From: an uncultured Peptococcaceae bacterium
GTDB lineage: Bacteria > Bacillota > Limnochordia > Darwinibacteriales > Darwinibacteriaceae
Direction of reading: 5' to 3'
Assembly (NCBI GenBank): GCA_937988745.1
Contig: CALKAR010000188.1
Location: 1-11,431, forward strand
DNA length: 11,431 nucleotides
The notes beneath the pieces were generated by a model. It saw nothing but the letters and a program-made list of their open reading frames with translations. It did no database searches and was not told the origin of the DNA. Below, in pieces: positions 5,657 through 11,169 of the stretch (its first letter is position 1; each line of letters starts with the position of its first letter). The position numbers and the translations under genes are program-made.

Positions 5657-6179
5657 ATGAAGGTCGGTTTATGTGTATTCGAACTATCAAAAAGTACTGA
5701 AGAGAATATGAGCCAAGTTATAGATGCTCTTTATGAGATGAAAGCAAAAGGGCAGAGTTAGCGGTGTTTTCAGAAACTTGTTTAACCGGTCTCGCTAACA
5801 GTGGGGATTATGATTCTGATATAGAGTTAGCAATTACAAGTAAGGACAGCTTTCTTAAGGAATTGGCTCGGCTTTCTTATAAGCTAAAAGTATCCGTTTC
5901 GATAGGTTTTCTCGAGAAATTTGAGGGCCTTTTATTTGACACGTTACTTTTTCTAGATTCAACAGAAAAGAAACACTAACTATATAGACGGATGAGCAAA
6001 GGCTGGAAGACGGCTAGCTGTGATCCCTAGGATGCACCAGTTTTATGGTGAACCTATTAGGAATAGACTCGAATGGTAATAACGCGTTTGGTGGAGCATG
6101 GGTGATTTCAGGAAGTGGAAAAATCTTGGCGGAAAAGCCAATAAATGAATCTGGTGCTCTTTATTATGAGGTGAAATAA
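5657..6179 (+). pseudogene. Carbon-nitrogen hydrolase (nitrilase family), decayed (cassette 7)
   Basis: Pieces of a nitrilase-family amidohydrolase appear in order but in different frames. From ATG 5657 comes MKVGLCVFELSKS...LYEMKAKG, with a stop at 5759-5761. Then, one base shifted near 5750, comes AELAVFSETCLTGL, holding the catalytic Glu region, and on to SIGFLEKFEGLLFDTLLFLD. A stop at 5977-5979 interrupts what resumes as LYRRMSKGW. Finally, in another frame, 6074-6179 encodes NGNNAFGGAWVISGSGKILAE...GALYYEVK, the typical family C-terminus. The central region with the catalytic cysteine (CGD-type motif) is missing. At least one frameshift, one nonsense change and one internal deletion are present, so the gene is dead and these are not simple sequencing errors. 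The final stop is directly followed by the ATG of the next gene (TAAATG), so the two were probably a coupled pair. Confidence 0.82.
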
Positions 6180-6926
6180 ATGAGTTATGATATGCTTACT
6201 AGGCACTATTACGCTAAATGGGCTGATGTAGAACCAGCTATTTTTGATACGGAGGGTATTAGTGTCGTTGAGTCGGCTGAACGAGAGACCATACAAAAAG
6301 GGTATTCTCGACCCTTTGATTTATATTGCTTGTTAACGCAGAAAGCTACTGTTATTTCTCATAGTAGAAGCCTGAGAAATGAAGTTGGTGAAATATGCCG
6401 TCTATGTAATGAATTAGAGTTAATAAGCGAACTAGTTCCCGCTTTAAGAAGTAAATTTAATAGAGAAGTAGGACATTCAATAAAATTCGTATTTACAAAA
6501 ACCATGGACTTGGATACTAGCGGGGCAGTTCGACTTAATCCGGAAAACTACGATGATTATTTAGAGTTTTTTGTAGCTGTCCATCCAAATGCCAACACAG
6601 ACTGGGTAGAAGAATACTATTTATCAATGGTAGAAGATAAAAACTGCTGGGGCGTCTATGACGGAACTCGTCTCGCTAGCTGTACGGATGCTCCGGATAT
6701 CCCATATATGAGTGATATAATAGTTGAGCCTGGAATTAATACGCGTCCAGAATATAGACAAAAAGGTTATGCGAAGAGGGCTGTTGGTGCGATGATTACT
6801 TCATTAGTAGAAAATGGGAAGGTTCCAATATGGTCTTGTGCTGCCGAAAATGAAGCGTCCAATCGCTTAGCTCAGAGTGTTGGATATAGGAAATTCGCTG
6901 ACTTGATTACGCTAAGCCTGAGTTGA
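6180..6926 (+). CDS. GNAT acetyltransferase with N-terminal extension (cassette 7)
   Basis: This 248-residue protein has a C-terminal GNAT domain: SDIIVEPGINTRPEYRQKGYAKRAVGAMI (178-206) includes the R-Q-K-G-Y-A acetyl-CoA loop, followed by IWSCAAENEASNRLAQSVGYRKF (217-239). The first 110 residues form a helical N-terminal region of the type found in FR47-like or GNAT proteins with a second half-domain. It acetylates an unknown acceptor using acetyl-CoA. The start follows GAGGTG, 6 bases upstream, inside the end of the dead hydrolase gene, so translation may once have been coupled to it. Unlike the GNATs of cassettes 4 and 6 it does not belong to the RimJ/RimL branch. The reading frame is intact while its partner has decayed, which suggests the acetyltransferase is the useful part of this cassette. 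Confidence 0.87.
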   Translation: MSYDMLTRHYYAKWADVEPAIFDTEGISVVESAERETIQKGYSRPFDLYCLLTQKATVISHSRSLRNEVGEICRLCNELELISELVPALRSKFNREVGHSIKFVFTKTMDLDTSGAVRLNPENYDDYLEFFVAVHPNANTDWVEEYYLSMVEDKNCWGVYDGTRLASCTDAPDIPYMSDIIVEPGINTRPEYRQKGYAKRAVGAMITSLVENGKVPIWSCAAENEASNRLAQSVGYRKFADLITLSLS

Positions 6927-6941
6927 AAGCAGTCGAACTTC

Positions 6942-7100
6942 CTATAACACGACCGTTTCCGGCTTCGCGCCTACGGTGCCGGGCCCAAGTTTTAGCTGGG
7001 AAAAGGAATGTTGGTGAGATTTATCTAGGAGTACCGTTAGATATTAGAATGTTTTATAAACTTCGGCGTACGGACTTCGGAAACGCCGGGAACGTTATGT
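6942..7100 (+). repeat. attC site 7 (end of cassette 7)
   Basis: R'' CTATAAC (6942-6948) and L'' CGTTTCCG (6954-6961) face L' CGGAAACG (7078-7085) and R' GTTATGT (7094-7100). Crossover is at 7094^7095. The L arms pair perfectly over 8 bases. CCTATAAC agrees with the mirror of the cassette 7 start (GTTATGGG) in 7 of 8 bases. Confidence 0.86.
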
Positions 7101-7180
7101 GAAATGGGCATTGGAATCTTAGATTAGACTATCGCTGGGGTTGATTCTTTCTATATGGATCCTTAGTTTGGAGGTTAAAA

Positions 7181-7648
7181 ATGATTGATTCTATAAATGC
7201 ACAACTTGAGGATTGGAAATACGGAAGAGACTTAATAAAGCATTTTATCACAGAATTAGATGATATGAGCTTGGATAAGGAGTTTCCAAGAAAAAACCTA
7301 AACACAATAAGAAAACAATGTGAAGAAGTGATTCAAGTTCAAGGTTGTTATGTAGAGGCTTTAACAACAGGCTTTATTTCTTTCAACTACGCTCCACTGT
7401 CTGATATAACGAAAAGTGGCCTTATCAGCATGATGGACCAGTTAGATAATGATATGGAGAAAAAGTTAGAGGTATATACAGGTGGGGAAACAATAGATTG
7501 GTTCGGTGAAAAGTGGCTAATTAATCGTCACTTATCTGCAATGATTGGTCACGAGCAAATGCATATCGGACAAATTATAGGTTTTTGCTACTGTATCAAT
7601 ATAGACATACCTAAGTATATCAAACAAACAATGGCACTTAATGACTAA
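7181..7648 (+). CDS. DinB-like four-helix protein (cassette 8)
   Basis: This 155-residue protein resembles the DinB/YfiT superfamily of four-helix bundle proteins, which bind a metal through three histidines and often act as thiol-dependent transferases. The C-terminal motif INRHLSAMIGHEQMHIGQIIGF (114-135) has the typical H-x-x-x-H pair (His124, His128). The helix that usually supplies the first histidine, here NTIRKQCEEVIQVQGCYVEAL (41-61), has Cys47/Glu48 in that area and no histidine. Metal binding may therefore differ or be lost. The start is certain: TTGGAGG lies 7 bases before the ATG. The gene is single in its cassette, has no membrane segment and is cytoplasmic. The substrate is unknown. 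Confidence 0.82.
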   Translation: MIDSINAQLEDWKYGRDLIKHFITELDDMSLDKEFPRKNLNTIRKQCEEVIQVQGCYVEALTTGFISFNYAPLSDITKSGLISMMDQLDNDMEKKLEVYTGGETIDWFGEKWLINRHLSAMIGHEQMHIGQIIGFCYCINIDIPKYIKQTMALND

Positions 7649-7710
7649 AACGTTTAGCGTAGAAGGATTTAATTAGAGGGCTAACAATTGGGCTTCAGGG
7701 CGCCCACTAC

Positions 7711-7830
7711 ACATAACAACGTATTTGCGCACTGATGCTTTAAGTGCCCCGTCTTCGGTCTCTATTAGAGACGATCTCGAATGATTTTTCTGAGTAGGGT
7801 TCTAGGCAACGCAAATACTGAACGTTATCA
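7711..7830 (+). repeat. attC site 8 (end of cassette 8)
   Basis: R'' ACATAAC (7711-7717) and L'' GTATTTGCG (7721-7729) face L' CGCAAATAC (7810-7818) and R' GTTATCA (7824-7830). Crossover is at 7824^7825. The L arms pair perfectly over 9 bases. CACATAAC is the exact mirror of the cassette 8 start (GTTATGTG). At 120 bases it is one of the shorter sites. Confidence 0.9.
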
Positions 7831-7910
7831 GAAATTTATGAAACGAAAGATTTTTAAGGGGAGCATCAAATGCTATAAGCAAATTAATTGGTCTGGAAAG
7901 TAACCTAGAG

Positions 7911-7939
7911 TTGTCATATTCTGCATAGTAAACTATCTG
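7911..7939 (+). promoter_or_regulatory. Weak candidate promoter for the GyrI-like gene
   Basis: TTGTCA (7911-7916) and TATCTG (7934-7939) are 17 bases apart in the cassette 9 leader, about 27 bases before the start codon. The -35 box fits well and the -10 box poorly. A second -10-like TAGAAT lies at 7944-7949 but at the wrong spacing. Confidence 0.3.
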
Positions 7940-7966
7940 CAGATAGAATAAAAGGAGTGATTGGCT

Positions 7967-8590
7967 TTGAGTAAAAAAGTAGATTATAAAAAAGATTATA
8001 AGCAACTCTACATACCAAAAGAGTCTCCTGAAATTGTGGAAGTACCAAGGATGCCGTTTTTTATGATTAGAGGTACTGGAGATCCTAACGGCGAGGACTT
8101 TGCCAAGGCGACAGAAGCTTTGTACAGTTTGAGTTATGCAGTGAGAATGTCTTACAAGAGTGACGATGTGCCGGTCGGATACTATGAATATAGGGTTTTT
8201 CCACTTGAGGGAGTTTGGGACTTGCTTGATCGGTCAAAACCTACGACAGACAAAAACAATTTTAAGTACACGATTATGATACGCCAGCCCGATTTTTTGA
8301 CTAAAAAAGGGTTCGAGCGATTTCTTGAACAGACGAACAGGAAAAAGCCAAATCCTTTCCTTGGGAAAGTCCGGTTCGAACAAGCGGCAGATGGATTAAG
8401 TTGTCAAATGATGCATATTGGAAGCTTCGACGATGAGCCGAAAAGCTTTGCCCGAATGGAAGCGTTCTGTACAGAACATGGATTTATACGTGCAAGCAAA
8501 ATTCATCGGGAAATTTATTTGTCTGATCCCCGTAAGACAGAACAAGCAAAGTTGAAAACAGTATTGAGATTCCCAGTAAATAAACGCTGA
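7967..8590 (+). CDS. GyrI-like small-molecule-binding domain protein (cassette 9)
   Basis: This 207-residue protein has the pattern of free-standing GyrI-like proteins. It opens with SKKVDYKKDYKQLYIPKESPEIVEVPRMPFFMIRGTGDPNGEDFAKATEALYSL, where the strand P-F-F-M-I-R-G-x-G-x-P-N and the following helix are characteristic. Later come YEYRVFPLEGVW and HIGSFDDEPKSFARMEAFCTEHGF, then HREIYLSDPRKT near the end. This fold binds small hydrophobic or cationic ligands in transcription regulators such as BmrR and Rob. Stand-alone members may act as ligand sinks or enzymes; a DNA-binding domain is absent here. TTG 7967 is chosen because GGAG (7954-7957) lies 9 bases before it; the in-frame TTG at 7961 is only 3 bases away and too close. 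It is the single gene of its cassette. Confidence 0.86.
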   Translation: MSKKVDYKKDYKQLYIPKESPEIVEVPRMPFFMIRGTGDPNGEDFAKATEALYSLSYAVRMSYKSDDVPVGYYEYRVFPLEGVWDLLDRSKPTTDKNNFKYTIMIRQPDFLTKKGFERFLEQTNRKKPNPFLGKVRFEQAADGLSCQMMHIGSFDDEPKSFARMEAFCTEHGFIRASKIHREIYLSDPRKTEQAKLKTVLRFPVNKR

Positions 8591-8691
8591 TGTCGGACAA
8601 TCTAATTTGATTAACCCGGTAGTAATGGTGATAAAGAAGATAATGGGGGTCCTAGTATATGTGATGGTTAATTCATGTGGCCATGAACTTG

Positions 8692-8869
8692 TGATAACAG
8701 GAGGGTTCCAGCTGGCGGGGCGCGGTAAGCGAAAAAAAGAAAGCCTTCGGTAGTGGTCATTCTTGAAGCTGATCAGGTGAGTCGAATCATGAAGAAAACG
8801 CGCCCGCATCGATTCACCAAGCGCGTCGCGCTAAGGCTCATCGACGTCAGGAACCCGCGGACGTTATCT
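8692..8869 (+). repeat. attC site 9 (end of cassette 9)
   Basis: R'' TGATAAC (8692-8698) and L'' GGGTTCC (8703-8709) face L' GGAACCC (8850-8856) and R' GTTATCT (8863-8869). Crossover is at 8863^8864. GTGATAAC agrees with the mirror of the cassette 9 start (GTTATCAG) in 7 of 8 bases. Internal motifs are AATCATGAAG (8785-8794) and GACGTC (8843-8848). The gene-free stretch 8591-9053 is otherwise a featureless 100-base tail plus the cassette 10 leader. Confidence 0.87.
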
Positions 8870-8900
8870 GAAATGGCTTAACTTGAGGTGTTTAACTGGA

Positions 8901-8978
8901 GTGACAATTACAGAAACCTTTACACTTGCCTGCGACCACTCTGAGCTAACATCTATATTAATGGAATTGAGTATGTAA
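8901..8978 (+). CDS. Possible 25-residue leader ORF or gene remnant (cassette 10)
   Basis: GTG 8901 follows GAGGTG by 10 bases and opens a short frame reading MTITETFTLACDHSELTSILMELSM, ending at TAA 8976-8978. The composition looks protein-like, but the ORF is too short to assign. It overlaps the candidate promoter at 8967-8993. It could be a leader peptide, the stub of a lost gene, or chance. Confidence 0.25.
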   Translation: MTITETFTLACDHSELTSILMELSM

Positions 8979-8993
8979 TATTTCTTCTATAAT
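8967..8993 (+). promoter_or_regulatory. Candidate sigma-A promoter for the CPBP protease gene
   Basis: TTGAGT (8967-8972) and a perfect TATAAT (8988-8993) are separated by 15 bases, shorter than the usual 17. It lies about 60 bases before the start codon and inside cassette 10, so this cassette may bring its own promoter. Confidence 0.45.
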
Positions 8994-9053
8994 GGCGCAT
9001 ATAGGAATGCTGCAATTGTTTTTACGTTTTAGAATAATAAGGAGTGGTGGTGT

Positions 9054-9899
9054 ATGAGTCTATCAAATAACCTGAAAGCAACATTAACAGGGACTATTCA
9101 GAATAGACGCGGTATGGCGATGATATGGTTGTTATTCGCTAGTTTCTTGCTATTGTTTCTCATAAATTTTGATGTTAAAATAAACTTAGGTTATACACAA
9201 ATGATGTGGTTGGTATTAAGTGCATGTGTAACAATCCTATCTATCCTTATTTTGGTGAAAATTGGGTTGCCCGAAAAGAACCAAGTAATAATTTCGTTTG
9301 TTTTTGGACTTCTTATGTTTCTAGCGTATCAAGGTGTATCGTTCACGGCATTTAAGACTTTCTTCGTTACCTTTTTCTGCTCGTTGGCTAGTTTTAGAAT
9401 ATTTGAGAAGTATAACGATCATTCCTTGAACTTCTTAAGATCCACAACATTAAGATCAGCTGTAGGGAGTGTTATTATCGGGCTTGTTTTCGGTTTGGTA
9501 TTGGGTGTGATTAATTTATTCCTGGCACAGGAAACTCTAGTCTTGCAATTTAGCCTGTCTGCCATCCTCGCTGCATTAAGTCCAGCAATATATGAAGAAA
9601 TTGCCTTAAGAGCATTTATTTATGCTTTCTGTCTATACTTACTAAAAGGCACCATAACTTCAAAGGCTGAAGGATTTACTTGCTACTGGATGATGATCGT
9701 CCCTCATGCCATGATTCATACACCAGATCAGTTCGTGCAGTATGACTTTGTTTCTGGATTGATCAGCATAATTCTGTTGTCGTTACTGTTTGGGCTGCCG
9801 TTTGCTCTGCTACAAAAAAAGCGTGATATAACTTCGGCAATGATAGCCCATGGCGTGGTCGTACTAATTCGATTTATTTTCTTAGGGTTACCATATTAG
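9054..9899 (+). CDS. CPBP (CAAX/Abi) family intramembrane metalloprotease (cassette 10)
   Basis: This 281-residue integral membrane protein has hydrophobic segments at about 21-40, 49-72, 77-95, 101-115, 136-158, 165-195 and 230-255. The CPBP motifs are present in order: EEIALRAFIY (181-190) with the Glu-Glu-x-x-x-Arg signature, a His-bearing helix IVPHAMIHTP (215-224), and SAMIAHGVV (261-269) with the last His. In this family these residues bind a metal and cleave peptides within the membrane. Bacterial members serve in bacteriocin self-immunity, peptide processing or signalling, and the target here is unknown. The ATG follows AAGGAG at 9042-9047, a strong site though about 6 bases longer than ideal spacing allows for, helped by GGTGGTG in between. 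It is the single gene of its cassette, apparently with its own promoter, and its size is normal for the family. Confidence 0.9.
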   Translation: MSLSNNLKATLTGTIQNRRGMAMIWLLFASFLLLFLINFDVKINLGYTQMMWLVLSACVTILSILILVKIGLPEKNQVIISFVFGLLMFLAYQGVSFTAFKTFFVTFFCSLASFRIFEKYNDHSLNFLRSTTLRSAVGSVIIGLVFGLVLGVINLFLAQETLVLQFSLSAILAALSPAIYEEIALRAFIYAFCLYLLKGTITSKAEGFTCYWMMIVPHAMIHTPDQFVQYDFVSGLISIILLSLLFGLPFALLQKKRDITSAMIAHGVVVLIRFIFLGLPY

Positions 9900-9922
9900 A
9901 GTCACTCTCCAATTGACCAGAA

Positions 9923-9941
9923 ATTCTATCTAGGATAGAAT
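9923..9941 (+). other. Stem-loop after the CPBP gene
   Basis: The perfect 8-base stem ATTCTATC/GATAGAAT has a 3-base loop and starts 24 bases after the stop codon. No T tract follows (GAGTCGCC), so it may protect the 3' end of the mRNA rather than stop transcription. Confidence 0.45.
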
Positions 9942-9954
9942 GAGTCGCCACTTC

Positions 9955-10157
9955 AGATAACAGTACGATTACCGCTTCGGGGTGCGGATTGCATTTCATG
10001 AAGGATATTCAAAGAAGTCAAACCATGTAGAGTACGCGCCTACAGCCATGGATCTAGGCGCGGTCGCGCCCGGCTTGTCCGGGTCTAAGTGACGTCGCAC
10101 TAAGGCCCGGCCGGTGCCCTAAGGCCCATGGCCGTCGGTAATCGGCGGACGTTATAA
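9955..10157 (+). repeat. attC site 10 (end of cassette 10)
   Basis: R'' AGATAAC (9955-9961) and L'' CGATTACCG (9966-9974) face L' CGGTAATCG (10136-10144) and R' GTTATAA (10151-10157). Crossover is at 10151^10152. The L arms pair perfectly over 9 bases, and CAGATAAC is the exact mirror of the cassette 10 start (GTTATCTG). At 203 bases it is among the longest. A variant of the central motif, AACCATGTAG, lies at 10021-10030. It fills most of the gene-free stretch 9900-10222. Confidence 0.9.
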
Positions 10158-10222
10158 GACATGGCGATATCGGAGTAGTTTATTAGGGTTCATTTGATGT
10201 AAAGTCGAAAAGGTAGATTAGT

Positions 10223-10513
10223 TTGGAATACATGAAAAGATTAAAGCCTGGAGATTCAATTGGTATTTTTTCACCATCATCACCTATAACATACTCATGT
10301 CCTAAAAGGTTTAAAAGAGCCAAAAAGTACTTACAAGATAAAGGTTTCAATATCATCGAAGGAAAACTTACGGGAAAGCGTGATTTCTATAGGTCTGGAA
10401 GTATTCAAGAAAGGGTAGAAGAATTAAATGAACTGATCAATAACCCGGAAGTAAAGTGTATAATGTCCACCATTGGGGGAATGAATTCAAATTCGATACT
10501 CCCTTATATCTAG
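10223..10513 (+). pseudogene. S66 family LD-carboxypeptidase/MccF-like, truncated (cassette 11)
   Basis: The 96 visible residues match the N-terminal part of peptidase family S66, whose members are LD-carboxypeptidases of peptidoglycan recycling and MccF-type microcin immunity enzymes. Visible are RLKPGDSIGIFSPSSPIT (5-22), the helix CPKRFKRAKKYLQDKGF (26-42), KRDFYRSGSIQERVEELN (52-69) and CIMSTIGGMNSNSILPYI (79-96). Family members are about 300 residues or more, and the catalytic serine lies in the G-Y-S-D motif just beyond this point, so the product would be inactive. A TAG follows LPYI and then sequence linked to a transposase remnant, so an insertion with deletion probably cut the gene. 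TTG 10223 is taken as start because AAGG lies 9 bases upstream; ATG 10232 gives the more usual MKRLKPGD N-terminus. Confidence 0.82.
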
Positions 10514-10664
10514 TCTTTCGCACCCTGAACCAAAATTTAGGATAGTTTTTGGTATGGGTTTTGAATATAGATTCTTTCATCGTGCCCAGCAAATCTGAGT
10601 AACCTTAGTGTATCTGGGTCGATGTTTTGAGGCAGGTGGCGCTCTGCTCGATCATCGTAGGTTA

Positions 10665-10889
10665 AGTAAACGACCTAAATAGCGTTGAGCATGTCAAGAA
10701 GAACTCGTGCTGTTGGTCGATCAAGAACCCGTTTACCAGTCCTGTAATGGTTTCGTGTTGATTCTTGAGGGCATCTCTGATCCTTATCTCTAGGTGCGCC
10801 GCAATCATGACTGCCAGCAGGATCACATAACCTAATGCTTGGACACGCTTGGGTGTTTTAAGAAAGATTGCGTGCGATATCAAGCTCAC
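10665..10889 (-). pseudogene. IS4/IS1634-type transposase, C-terminal remnant
   Basis: On the minus strand, reading from 10889, the sequence gives AIFLKTPKRVQALGYVILLAVMIAAHLEIRIRDALKNQ. This is the K-x-P-x-R-V-x-A-L-G block plus hydrophobic helix seen near the C-terminus of IS1634/IS4-type DDE transposases. About 40 codons on, the frame must shift by one to read GKRVLDRPTARVLLDMLNAI, with a stop at 10665-10667, the usual end of the family. Only some 70 of about 500 residues remain, without the catalytic DDE residues. Upstream (10890-10939) no continuation is seen in any minus frame. This is therefore the scar of an old insertion that ran against the cassette direction and destroyed the S66 gene and the left half of attC 11. 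Confidence 0.75.
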
Positions 10890-10938
10890 TACATAAATGA
10901 GCCATTAAGTTGGCTGCACCTAGGTTTTTGGGTTACCA

Positions 10939-11069
10939 AAGGGTGCGGAAAGTCAGATATAGGTACATACAGGAAATTAATGTTAACACTCTGGAATCCA
11001 TTTCGCATTGGAAAAGAGTAAAATAGAATCCCGATTTTAGCTCATACCGCAAATATTGGAACGTTATGA
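10939..11069 (+). repeat. attC site 11, damaged: right half and part of the interior (end of cassette 11)
   Basis: L' region CCGCAAATA (11047-11055) and R' GTTATGA (11063-11069) are recognisable, with crossover at 11063^11064. The expected R'' (CTTATAAC, the mirror of the cassette 11 start GTTATAAG) and a partner L'' (TATTTGCGG) are absent. AAGGGTGCGGAAAGT at 10939-10953 is identical to a stretch inside attC 3 (2917-2931), so part of the interior survives next to the transposase scar. The rest of 10954-11046 holds nothing I can identify. Confidence 0.65.
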
Positions 11070-11169
11070 GACAGGCCATGCAAAACAGATCTAGGACCAG
11101 GTACTAGGGTGTTAGTATTTTCTATGCCTGGAAGGTATGCTTATTCACGATGACAAAGGAGGAATACAT

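Noticed and set aside
7838..7903. A 21-residue ORF (ATG 7838) in the leader of cassette 9.
   Set aside because: No ribosome site precedes it, the sequence is lysine-rich low-information, and it directly follows the conserved GAAAT cassette start.
10505..10961. A 22-base imperfect inverted repeat (10505-10526 against 10940-10961, 17 of 22 matches) that could be the ends of a short insertion element.
   Set aside because: The right copy contains a 15-base stretch identical to the interior of attC 3, so it is better explained as attC 11 sequence. The remaining match is not enough to define element ends.
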